Positions 1 through 6,110 of a stretch of 8,662 bases of DNA are shown in pieces. How positions within the stretch are numbered: the stretch's first letter is position 1; every line of letters starts with the position of its first letter. Below the pieces are notes generated by a model. That model was given only the letters and a program-made list of their open reading frames with translations, had not been told where the DNA came from and ran no database searches. Both the position numbers and the translations under genes were made by a program. This DNA is from Cyclobacteriaceae bacterium (GTDB lineage: Bacteria > Bacteroidota > Bacteroidia > Cytophagales > Cyclobacteriaceae): NCBI GenBank assembly GCA_013140395.1, contig JABFSY010000236.1, positions 1-8,662 of the forward strand. The letters are read 5' to 3'.

Positions 1-81
1 CACTATATACCCCCCGGGCAATAACGCGGCTTCCCAACGATCGAGTTTACGAGTATTTAAGGTAAACATAAATATCATCAG
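1..81 (-). pseudogene. C-terminal remainder of the antiporter beyond the in-frame stop, cut by the window edge
   Basis: Reading on in the same frame after the TAA at 82-84 gives 27 open codons to the window edge: LMIFMFTLNTRKLDRW, then EAALLPGGYIV. This fits the usual end of YrbG-like exchangers: second half of helix 9 (LMIFMFT), a short basic loop, the typical K-L-D-R-W-E turn, then the start of helix 10. With a few more residues outside the window the full protein would be about 315-320 residues, the normal length. No frame change is needed, so the lesion is a single nonsense codon and not an indel. Whether the piece is ever translated cannot be told from the sequence. Confidence 0.72.
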
Positions 82-933
82 TTACACGGTAGACCCCATC
101 AGTACATACAGATCAAAGTTCATTGCGGGATTGTAAGCCATTGGATTGACAACACCAGTAATGCCAAGAATAAAAAAGATGTTGAAAATATTCGAGCCTA
201 CCACATTGCCAATTGCGATATCTGTATTTTTACGATAAGCGGCTACACAAGACGTTGCCAATTCAGGCAAAGACGTACCAGCGGCAAGAATCGTTAAACC
301 GATTAGTTTTTCTGAAAGCCCATAGGCACGGGCAATTTCAAGTGCATTATTCACAACTAATTGTCCCCCGCCAATTAACATACCAAGACCCAAAATCACC
401 ATGCCTATCGATAGCGGCATACTAAAAATTTTGATGGGCTCGCCTTCTTCCAAATCGGTTGTGTGGCTCATGGTTTTATAGATGTAGAAAATAAAACCAG
501 CAAAAAATGCCAAGAGGATAATGCTATCTATTCTGCTTAAGCTACCAGCACCTTCTCCACCCCATATAGAATCATTGACAAGAAGAAATAGAACCCCTGC
601 TGCCAACAACGAAAGGGGTACTTCATACTTCACTGTGTTGCGCTGCACAACCAATGGGTAAATCAATCCAGCTATGCCTAAGATAAAAAGCAAGTTGAAA
701 TTGTTGCTCCCAATGACATTGCCAAATGAAGCATCGTTCTTTCCATTTAGGGCGGAAAGGAGGCTGACAATCAACTCTGGCATGGAGGTGCCAAAGGCCA
801 CTACTGTGAGGCCAATGGCCAAATTGGAGATGCCATACTTCTTGGCAGCGGATGAAGCACCATTTACTAGAAAATCGGCTCCTTTTATCAATACTCCAAA
901 TCCAAGGAGCAAAAGTAAAATAGGGATCAACAT
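82..933 (-). CDS. Na+/Ca2+ exchanger-family antiporter (YrbG-like), interrupted by an in-frame stop
   Basis: Inner-membrane cation antiporter of the CaCA superfamily, expected to exchange Ca2+ for Na+ or H+. Both inverted alpha-repeats are present. Repeat 1 has GTSMPE at residues 48-53 and GNVIGSNNFN at 71-80; repeat 2 has GTSLPE at 219-224 and GNVVGSNIFN at 242-251. The glutamates E53 and E224 are the family's ion-binding acidic residues. A hydrophilic acidic loop near residues 155-167 separates the halves. The product is 283 residues, against about 310-325 for the family. It stops at TAA (82-84) in the middle of membrane helix 9, while the same frame stays open and family-like from 81 to 1. 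Transport may therefore be lost unless the stop is a sequence error or is read through. The gene lies 25 bases after corA and is probably cotranscribed with it. The ATG at 931-933 has no Shine-Dalgarno, as is usual in this phylum. Family call is firm; ion specificity is inferred. Confidence 0.88.
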   Translation of the reverse strand: MLIPILLLLLGFGVLIKGADFLVNGASSAAKKYGISNLAIGLTVVAFGTSMPELIVSLLSALNGKNDASFGNVIGSNNFNLLFILGIAGLIYPLVVQRNTVKYEVPLSLLAAGVLFLLVNDSIWGGEGAGSLSRIDSIILLAFFAGFIFYIYKTMSHTTDLEEGEPIKIFSMPLSIGMVILGLGMLIGGGQLVVNNALEIARAYGLSEKLIGLTILAAGTSLPELATSCVAAYRKNTDIAIGNVVGSNIFNIFFILGITGVVNPMAYNPAMNFDLYVLMGSTV

Positions 934-958
934 AAGGATAGGGTTTAGGTAGTGTAAA

Positions 959-2008
959 TTAAAACCATTTTTTGAATTTAAAATAGCGAATCATAGCAAT
1001 AACTATTAGAAGCATGAACCCCATCACAATAGGGTAGCCATAGGGTGAATCTAATTCTGGCATATTCCAGACTGATTTGTCGGTATGAAAATTCATTCCA
1101 TACACACCGACAATGAAAGTCAAAGGCATAAAAATGGTAGATATAACCGTCAGTACCTTCATCACTTCATTCATTCGAGTGTTGAGTGTATTGATGTAAA
1201 TATCCATCAGACCAGAAGTAAGATCTTTGTAGGTATCCAGCGAATCGATCAGGTGAACGACATGGTCATACACATCGGCATAGTAGCGAAGATTACCTGG
1301 TTCAATAAATCCACTTTCATCTTTTATGATTTTGCTCATGGCATCGCGCAGAGGGTATAGCGCCTTTCGCAAAAAAATCAACTCTTTCTTGAGCTGCTGT
1401 ATGTTTTTAAATTGCGTTTCGGATGAGTTTTTATAGATCTCTTCTTCGATCGTTTCTATTTGCTGGCCAATCGCGTCCAACACCGTGTAGTAGTTGTCAA
1501 CAATGATATCGATAACACGATACAACAAATAGTCTGCTTTCTTTTTTCGTACCCTGCCCTGATCGAGCCGAATGCGATCTCTCAAATTTCCAAATAGGTC
1601 ACCTTCTTTTTCCTGAAAGGACAGCAAGTAATCTTTTCCCAGTACAAAACTGATTTGTTCGTAATCAATAACTCCGGCTTCAATGCGATATAGCATCTTC
1701 AAAGTGAAAAAGAGAAAGTCGTCATACTCTTCTACTTTCGGTTGATGGTCGCTGGTGATGTCTTCTACCAGCAGGCTATGAAGGCAGAAGTGATCGGCCA
1801 GTTTTTGAACGATTGACTTTTCATGAAGTCCATCCAGATTGATCCAATTGACGTGATTTAGTTTAATGTGCGCGATGAGTTCTGTAATGGGCAAATCTTG
1901 GTACATGCTGTACTCTTTCTCATCATACTGGATGAGCTCAAGAATTACCTTGCTGTCGCTGGGGCGAGTTTCATTTGTGTGGGCTGCGAGTTTTTTCTTT
2001 CTGGCCAT
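959..2008 (-). CDS. corA: CorA-family Mg2+/Co2+ transporter
   Basis: Pentameric inner-membrane channel for Mg2+ (also Co2+ or Ni2+ in family members). The 349-residue length is normal. A large cytoplasmic N-terminal domain (about 1-280) ends in the long charged stalk helix. Two membrane helices lie at about 285-303 and 322-341. The diagnostic YGMNF signature is at 303-307, directly after helix 1, and the short periplasmic loop holds acidic MPELDSP. The C-terminus is basic (KFKKWF), as expected for the cytoplasmic end. The ATG at 2006-2008 is 4 bases after the MscS stop, and the stop is 25 bases before the antiporter start, so the three genes look like one transcript. The gene ends in TAA, which shows TAA is used as a true terminator next to the interrupted antiporter. 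Confidence 0.96.
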   Translation of the reverse strand: MARKKKLAAHTNETRPSDSKVILELIQYDEKEYSMYQDLPITELIAHIKLNHVNWINLDGLHEKSIVQKLADHFCLHSLLVEDITSDHQPKVEEYDDFLFFTLKMLYRIEAGVIDYEQISFVLGKDYLLSFQEKEGDLFGNLRDRIRLDQGRVRKKKADYLLYRVIDIIVDNYYTVLDAIGQQIETIEEEIYKNSSETQFKNIQQLKKELIFLRKALYPLRDAMSKIIKDESGFIEPGNLRYYADVYDHVVHLIDSLDTYKDLTSGLMDIYINTLNTRMNEVMKVLTVISTIFMPLTFIVGVYGMNFHTDKSVWNMPELDSPYGYPIVMGFMLLIVIAMIRYFKFKKWF

Positions 2009-2012
2009 TGGA

Positions 2013-2900
2013 CTACAAATTTTTCATCACCAGCAAGTGGTGTAAATTGGCCATGGTGACACCAGCCGCATCAAAGCGTTCTTTGATCGACTTGTTTAGA
2101 TCGCATTTTAAGTCAAATCCATCGGTAGGGTCTTTTGCCCAGACCGATGCCCTTAAATGTATGCCGGAGTCCAGAAAGGTCATGACGCGCACCATGACGG
2201 GGTGCTCACCACGCGTCTTTTCGATATCGGTTCGATTGTCGATATAGTAGCGGTGTCGCATGGCCTCTTCCTGAATAATCTTTATCGCTTGGTCTATGTT
2301 GGAAGAAAGGGAAATAGCAACTTCCACAAACATGCAGGTTTTTTCGTCTGTAATAGTGGAGTTAATGATGGTTTCGTTGCTGATCACACTATTTGGAATG
2401 ATCACTCTTCTATTCTCGAAGTCCTTGATGGTGGTGTGCCTCAAATTAATATCTTCCACATCGCCAGTGTAGAGTTGCCCAATTCTAACACGATCGCCCA
2501 CGCTGAAAGGCTTAAAGATCACCAGGAAAAACCCACTTATGATATTAGAGAAGGCAGCTTGAGAGGCGAAGCCAACAATCGCAGCCAACACCCCGGCACC
2601 TGTCAGCAGCGTTGTGCCTACTGTGTGCAGGGCAGGGATGGACCTGAAAATTACTACTAACGCTATGAAGAAGAGGATAAAGTCAACAGCATTTTTAAAA
2701 AAGTTATAGCGGGTAGGATCCACTTTCAACTTACGAGCCGCAGCTCTAAAAAAACGGCCTACTAGAAACCGTAAAATTCGGGAAACAATAAATGTCACAA
2801 TGATCACCGATATGATGAATATGACCTGTTCCCAATACTTATTGATATACAACATTGCCTCGAAAATAGTGAATTGTCGGTTGCTTACCACCCGCCTCAT
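2013..2900 (-). CDS. mscS: MscS-family small-conductance mechanosensitive ion channel
   Basis: Inner-membrane channel that opens under membrane tension and releases solutes in hypo-osmotic shock. Its 295 residues are close to the 286 of E. coli MscS. Membrane helices lie at about 25-45 and 70-88. The Gly/Ala-rich pore helix runs about 99-126 (LTGAGVLAAIVGFASQAAFS). The beta-domain signature FKPFSVGDRVRIG is at 129-141 and VIIPNSVISNETIINST at 166-182, followed by the alpha/beta cytoplasmic cage domain to the C-terminus. The ATG at 2898-2900 follows an A-rich stretch, typical of Bacteroidota starts. Met16 (2853-2855) is a possible shorter start. It is the first gene of the mscS-corA-antiporter run and is divergent from the prenyl synthase across 69 bases, where I find no exact TAnnTTTG box. 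Confidence 0.94.
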   Translation of the reverse strand: MRRVVSNRQFTIFEAMLYINKYWEQVIFIISVIIVTFIVSRILRFLVGRFFRAAARKLKVDPTRYNFFKNAVDFILFFIALVVIFRSIPALHTVGTTLLTGAGVLAAIVGFASQAAFSNIISGFFLVIFKPFSVGDRVRIGQLYTGDVEDINLRHTTIKDFENRRVIIPNSVISNETIINSTITDEKTCMFVEVAISLSSNIDQAIKIIQEEAMRHRYYIDNRTDIEKTRGEHPVMVRVMTFLDSGIHLRASVWAKDPTDGFDLKCDLNKSIKERFDAAGVTMANLHHLLVMKNL

Positions 2901-2969
2901 ATTTTTTTTATTGATGGCATTTTAAGAACCATTATCGTCTACTATCTACTTTTCTGTAATATTGTGCGA

Positions 2970-3944
2970 ATGTCTTTGCACCTCGACCACATTAAGGCAC
3001 CCGTTGCCGTTGAAATGGAAGAGTTCGAACATAAGTTTCGAGCTTCTATGAAAACGAAGGTTTTGCTGCTGGACAAAATCATGACCTATATTGTCAAGCG
3101 AAAAGGGAAGCAAATGCGTCCGCTTTTTGTGTTTTTAAGTGCCGGATCATGTGGGGTCATTAATGAATCAACCTTTCGCGGGGCCTCGCTAATTGAATTG
3201 CTCCATACAGCTACGCTCGTGCATGATGATGTGGTAGATGACTCCAACTACAGACGTGGTTTTTTTTCTGTCAATGCGTTGTGGAAAAACAAAATTGCTG
3301 TATTGGTCGGTGATTTTTTGCTTTCCCGAGGGATGGCATTGTCATTGGAAAACAAGGATTTTCATTTGTTGAGCATTGTGAATACTGCAGTACAGCAAAT
3401 GAGTGAAGGTGAGTTGCTTCAGATGGAAAAAGCGCGACAACTTGATATTGATGAAGCAATTTACTACGATATCATTCGGCAGAAGACCGCCTCTTTGATT
3501 GCCTCGTGTTGTGCGGTAGGGGCCAGTTCAGTGGCAGCTTCAGAAGAAATGGTGGCGCGAATGCAACTATTTGGAGAAAAAGTAGGGATGGCTTTTCAGA
3601 TAAAGGATGACCTTTTTGATTTTGGCGAAGACGAAATCGGCAAACCACTAGGTATTGACATCAAAGAGAAAAAGATGACGCTACCTCTTATCTATGCGTT
3701 GTCAAAAGCAGGCTGGCTCGAGAAGCGCAAAATTATTTCGATTGTAAAAAATGAAAGCGAGAAGCCCAAGAAAGTCAAAGAAGTTATTGAATTTGTGAAG
3801 AAATCAGGGGGAATAGGATATGCAAAAGACGCGATGAACAGATACTATTCCGAGGCCTTGGAATTGCTGAAAGAACTCCCTGATTCTACCTATCGCAATT
3901 CTCTAGGAGAGTTAGTTAAGTTCACTATTGAGCGGAAAAACTAG
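2970..3944 (+). CDS. Trans-polyprenyl diphosphate synthase (IspB/octaprenyl-type)
   Basis: Class I isoprenyl diphosphate synthase that extends an allylic diphosphate with isopentenyl diphosphate. In this phylum it probably makes the menaquinone side chain. The product has 324 residues. Visible motifs are GKQMRP (46-51, substrate diphosphate binding), the first aspartate motif DDVVD (86-90) followed by the YRRG arginines, GDFLLSRG just after residue 112, and the second motif FQIKDDLFDF (209-218). The residue five before the first aspartate motif is alanine and not aromatic, which fits a long-chain product. The frame is open back to an ATG at 2874, but that would overlap the mscS start and add an atypical hydrophobic leader. 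The ATG at 2970 gives the normal N-terminus. The stop is nested with that of the convergent gene. Exact chain length cannot be read from the sequence. Confidence 0.93.
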   Translation: MSLHLDHIKAPVAVEMEEFEHKFRASMKTKVLLLDKIMTYIVKRKGKQMRPLFVFLSAGSCGVINESTFRGASLIELLHTATLVHDDVVDDSNYRRGFFSVNALWKNKIAVLVGDFLLSRGMALSLENKDFHLLSIVNTAVQQMSEGELLQMEKARQLDIDEAIYYDIIRQKTASLIASCCAVGASSVAASEEMVARMQLFGEKVGMAFQIKDDLFDFGEDEIGKPLGIDIKEKKMTLPLIYALSKAGWLEKRKIISIVKNESEKPKKVKEVIEFVKKSGGIGYAKDAMNRYYSEALELLKELPDSTYRNSLGELVKFTIERKN

Positions 3945-3964
3945 CTTGCCAGCTTTACTTTTCC
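3934..3964. terminator. Possible bidirectional hairpin at the convergent gene junction
   Basis: GGAAAA (3934-3939) can pair with TTTTCC (3959-3964), and AGCT (3943-3946) with AGCT (3951-3954) around a TGCC loop. A 3-by-4-base internal loop separates the two stems. The A and T runs flank the structure on both strands, so it could end transcription from both sides. The stems are short and A/T-rich, so this is only a candidate. It contains both stop codons of the convergent genes. Confidence 0.3.
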
Positions 3965-4408
3965 ACGCCCTGCCTCTTGTACAGCGTAATCTTTTAGGCT
4001 TGAAAAGGTAGCTTGTTCCAAATGTTGGGCAGCGGGACCAGTTGTGGTAGGTGTAAAGGTCCCCTCGCTTTCCCACCACTTTTTAGCAAGGTCTCTGGCC
4101 GTTGACTTATCTACTTCAAAATAGCTTATTATCGAATCGGAAACGATCCATGGTTTTGCAATGGTCGCATATTTTTCAAAGATCATGTTTCGCATTTGGG
4201 TTCCGCTCGGCTGATTTTTGAAGTGCGAAATAGTATATGACATGGTTTCCGGCTCCGTCATAATCAAATCCCAGTAGCGTTTAGAACTAACTACTTGAGC
4301 GGTGGTAAGTAAGTAGCCGTAACCTTTTTCGAGCGGCTCCTTAGTAATATGACAGGAAGCTTTGAATTCTTTCTTTTTCTTGCCGAATAGGGTATCCATT
4401 AGTGCCAT
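3941..4408 (-). CDS. Protein of unknown function, 155 residues
   Basis: I do not recognise a named family. The predicted product is soluble and cytoplasmic, with no signal peptide or membrane segment. It opens with a basic patch (GKKKKEFK, 9-16) and a single cysteine in CHITKEPLEKGYGYLLTT (19-36), a pattern that resembles the start of small treble-clef-like or Cys-containing domains but lacks the further Cys/His pairs of a zinc finger. Trp46, Trp87 and Trp111-112 mark a conserved-looking core; the tail is Thr/Ala-rich then basic. Met at 4406-4408 is preferred. The frame extends to 4456, but the extra 16 residues look non-coding and contain an inverted repeat, and Met4 (4397-4399) is also possible. 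The gene is convergent with the prenyl synthase (4-base overlap) and lies 111 bases downstream of the thioredoxin-like gene on the same strand, so it may share that transcript. Confidence 0.7.
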   Translation of the reverse strand: MALMDTLFGKKKKEFKASCHITKEPLEKGYGYLLTTAQVVSSKRYWDLIMTEPETMSYTISHFKNQPSGTQMRNMIFEKYATIAKPWIVSDSIISYFEVDKSTARDLAKKWWESEGTFTPTTTGPAAQHLEQATFSSLKDYAVQEAGRGKVKLAS

Positions 4409-4411
4409 GGT

Positions 4412-4435
4412 GGAGTATTTTGTATTAGATACTCC
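4412..4435 (-). promoter_or_regulatory. Perfect 7-bp inverted repeat just upstream of the unknown gene
   Basis: GGAGTAT (4412-4418) and ATACTCC (4429-4435) are exact reverse complements separated by 10 bases. The repeat ends 3 bases before the preferred ATG (4406-4408). In the mRNA it could fold into a stem-loop over the ribosome landing site; in DNA it could be an operator for a dimeric repressor. Either role is inferred. The repeat itself is plain in the sequence, but one 7-bp repeat can occur by chance. Confidence 0.4.
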
Positions 4436-4519
4436 CAAATGGATAAATAGTTGCAAGGAATGGATCGAAAGATGTAAAATATTGTAATGAACGAACAGAA
4501 TTACGTCACCAAGGTTGAA

Positions 4520-5989
4520 TCAGGACCCCTTTGCAGGTTGACTTTTCTTCATCTTTTCGAACTTCTCGCGCTTGGAAAGAAATTCGTCCAGTTGTTTAAC
4601 AGGCAGTTTCTTGGCAACAATCTTTTTCTTGTCGTCCAGGATGTAGATCGTGGGAGTGGTTTCGGAATGGTACAGTTTGGAATAGTGCTCTTTCATATAG
4701 GTTCGGGGCCCATTTACCGTAATCCATGGAGTCTTAAATTCCTTTATAAAGTTTTTCATTTTTAGCATACTAGTGTCTGAGGACACCGCGTACACTTCAA
4801 AGTTGTATTGTGCTTTACTCTTGTTGTAAAATTCTACCAGTTTGGGTGTCTCTTCCCGGCAGTGGCCACAATCGGGATCAAAAATGAAAAGAATAGTATA
4901 CTTGTTTTTGATGTCGTACATCGACCTTGGCTGCAGATTCTGATCTTGCATGATGAGGTTGGCACCTGTACGCCCGATCATACTGGTTCGAATCTTATCA
5001 GCATGGTCTTTCATACTTTTCTTTATGGAGGCTACTGCCCAATAATTCATTTCGCCAGAAGCAAAATAATTATCATTCAGCCGTACAAAAACTTCGTCCA
5101 ATCCCATAATATCTGGTGCTTGGTACAATACCATCAAGTTGTAAATCATGTACTTATAGGTCTCTGGGTTCTTCTTGGCCTGTTCAACAATTCCAGAGAT
5201 AGCCTTCATGATGCTGTCTGGTGCCGGCACAAATAGCTTATCCAAATACTCCTTTACTTTTTCTTGATAGAAAGGGCGTGGGAGTCGGATCATGGCTTCA
5301 TCGGCCAAATCGAGGTTGTCAAAAAAGTGTTGTCGATAGTACTTGAATTGGAAGGTAGAGTCAATTGATCCGTCTGGCTTTTTGGGTGGATTGGGAACTT
5401 CGATTTGCTTGGTCACTTTCAGCAGCCGTGCGGTTAAACTCGTTGGATTCTTTTCAATCAACTGGTTCTGATAGGCCATTACACGATCATTGATTTTGGA
5501 AAAGGACGCTCGGGCGTCTTTCTTTTGATCTTCTGTCAGCGTGCTGTCCCTCAATACTTTAATCAAGGGTTCGGCATCGATGCTCTGCTGTCCTATGAAA
5601 TGAAGATTGTCGAAAAACAGCTTATTGTCTTCGTCATTTTTTACAACAATTGTCTTCACGTAATCTTCAATTTTTAACGGATCTGTTGGGTTTGCTGTAG
5701 TTTCAATAGTGAAAAACTTATTCTTCCCAACTACAAAGTCAAACAACTTGTTTTTTCCAAGCACTAAATAGTAGGCGCCTTCCGGTAGCGCAGTTTTCCC
5801 ATCAAAATGAAAAGCGCCCGCCTTGCTCTTTGCCGTATCACGTAAAACGGTGCTTTCTCCGTAGTAGCTGCCCAAATAAACAGTAGTGTCTTTCCAGTTC
5901 TTTATCTTAAAGTCAATTCGATAGCCACTTTGAGAATGGGCATAGGGAGCAGCAGTTAAGGCAATGAAGGCGATGAGTAGACGTTTCAT
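4520..5989 (-). CDS. Exported TlpA-like thioredoxin-fold protein with Bacteroidota-type N-terminal domains
   Basis: Periplasmic thiol-disulfide protein of the TlpA/ResA-like group. Residues 1-19 form a signal peptide (MKRLLIAFIALTAAPYAHS) with a likely cut before Q20; there is no lipobox cysteine, so it is probably soluble. Residues about 21-115 form a beta-rich domain of the DUF4369 kind. About 120-340 is a helical region like DUF5106. The C-terminal thioredoxin fold (about 350-475) has the redox motif CGHC at 374-377 in FIFDPDCGHCREETP, and the cis-proline at P446 (ETTPT). The tail is Lys-rich. Family members act in disulfide reduction, for example in cytochrome c maturation, but the true partner here is unknown. 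The gene is divergent from gldA across 121 bases. The domain names come from general resemblance; the thioredoxin part is certain. Confidence 0.9.
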   Translation of the reverse strand: MKRLLIAFIALTAAPYAHSQSGYRIDFKIKNWKDTTVYLGSYYGESTVLRDTAKSKAGAFHFDGKTALPEGAYYLVLGKNKLFDFVVGKNKFFTIETTANPTDPLKIEDYVKTIVVKNDEDNKLFFDNLHFIGQQSIDAEPLIKVLRDSTLTEDQKKDARASFSKINDRVMAYQNQLIEKNPTSLTARLLKVTKQIEVPNPPKKPDGSIDSTFQFKYYRQHFFDNLDLADEAMIRLPRPFYQEKVKEYLDKLFVPAPDSIMKAISGIVEQAKKNPETYKYMIYNLMVLYQAPDIMGLDEVFVRLNDNYFASGEMNYWAVASIKKSMKDHADKIRTSMIGRTGANLIMQDQNLQPRSMYDIKNKYTILFIFDPDCGHCREETPKLVEFYNKSKAQYNFEVYAVSSDTSMLKMKNFIKEFKTPWITVNGPRTYMKEHYSKLYHSETTPTIYILDDKKKIVAKKLPVKQLDEFLSKREKFEKMKKSQPAKGS

Positions 5990-6009
5990 TTATGTTCTAA
6001 ATTGGTTGA

Positions 6010-6040
6010 CAAAGTTCAGCATATTCACCCGAACGTACAA
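6010..6040 (-). promoter_or_regulatory. Candidate promoter for the thioredoxin-like gene
   Basis: Read on the minus strand, TTG (6038-6040) is followed after 20 bases by GAACTTTG (6010-6017). This matches the Bacteroidota pattern TTG-N19to21-TAnnTTTG except for G in place of the first T. The box ends 20 bases before the ATG at 5987-5989, a normal leader length for the phylum. It is assigned by pattern only. Confidence 0.45.
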
Positions 6041-6090
6041 TGGCAATTAATAGGCCAAGTAATACGTGGGTAACAAGTCAACTTTTAAAC

Positions 6091-6098
6091 TATTTTTG
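6091..6098 (+). promoter_or_regulatory. Bacteroidota -7 promoter box upstream of gldA
   Basis: TATTTTTG is an exact match to the TAnnTTTG -7 element used by the Bacteroidota primary sigma factor. Only 12 bases separate it from the gldA ATG at 6111, so transcription would start about 6-8 bases before the start codon and the mRNA would be nearly leaderless. The upstream -33 TTG is weak: only TGG at 6067-6069 has the right spacing. The box also argues against the longer frame starting at 6066, which would begin upstream of the promoter. Confidence 0.55.
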
Positions 6099-6110
6099 CA
6101 GGCATTTAAA

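Noticed and set aside
9..19. C/G run near the window edge as a possible frameshift in the antiporter C-terminus
   Set aside because: The frame reads through it as LLPGGYIV, which still fits a final membrane helix, so there is no evidence of an indel.
82..84. Alternative genetic code reading TAA as an amino acid
   Set aside because: The neighbouring corA ends in TAA at the normal family length, and TAG and TGA are used as stops by the other genes, so the standard bacterial code fits.
2157..2660. A 167-codon open frame on the plus strand inside the mscS gene
   Set aside because: It is fully antisense to a strongly supported MscS channel, the translation has no recognisable domain, and its composition is that of a shadow frame.
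2874..2969. Longer N-terminus for the prenyl synthase starting at 2874
   Set aside because: It would overlap the divergent mscS start and add 32 atypical residues; family proteins start near the ATG at 2970.
2901..2969. Promoters in the mscS/prenyl synthase divergent gap
   Set aside because: Both genes need promoters here, but only one-mismatch boxes (for example TACTTTTC at 2947-2954 and TAATATTG at 2957-2964) are seen, with no well-spaced TTG.
4808..5236. A 142-codon open frame on the plus strand inside the thioredoxin-like gene
   Set aside because: It is antisense to a clear signal-peptide plus CGHC protein; the translation is low in charged residues and resembles no family.
6066..6110. 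Longer N-terminus for GldA starting at 6066
   Set aside because: It would begin before the exact -7 box at 6091-6098, and the canonical ATPase N-terminus starts at 6111.
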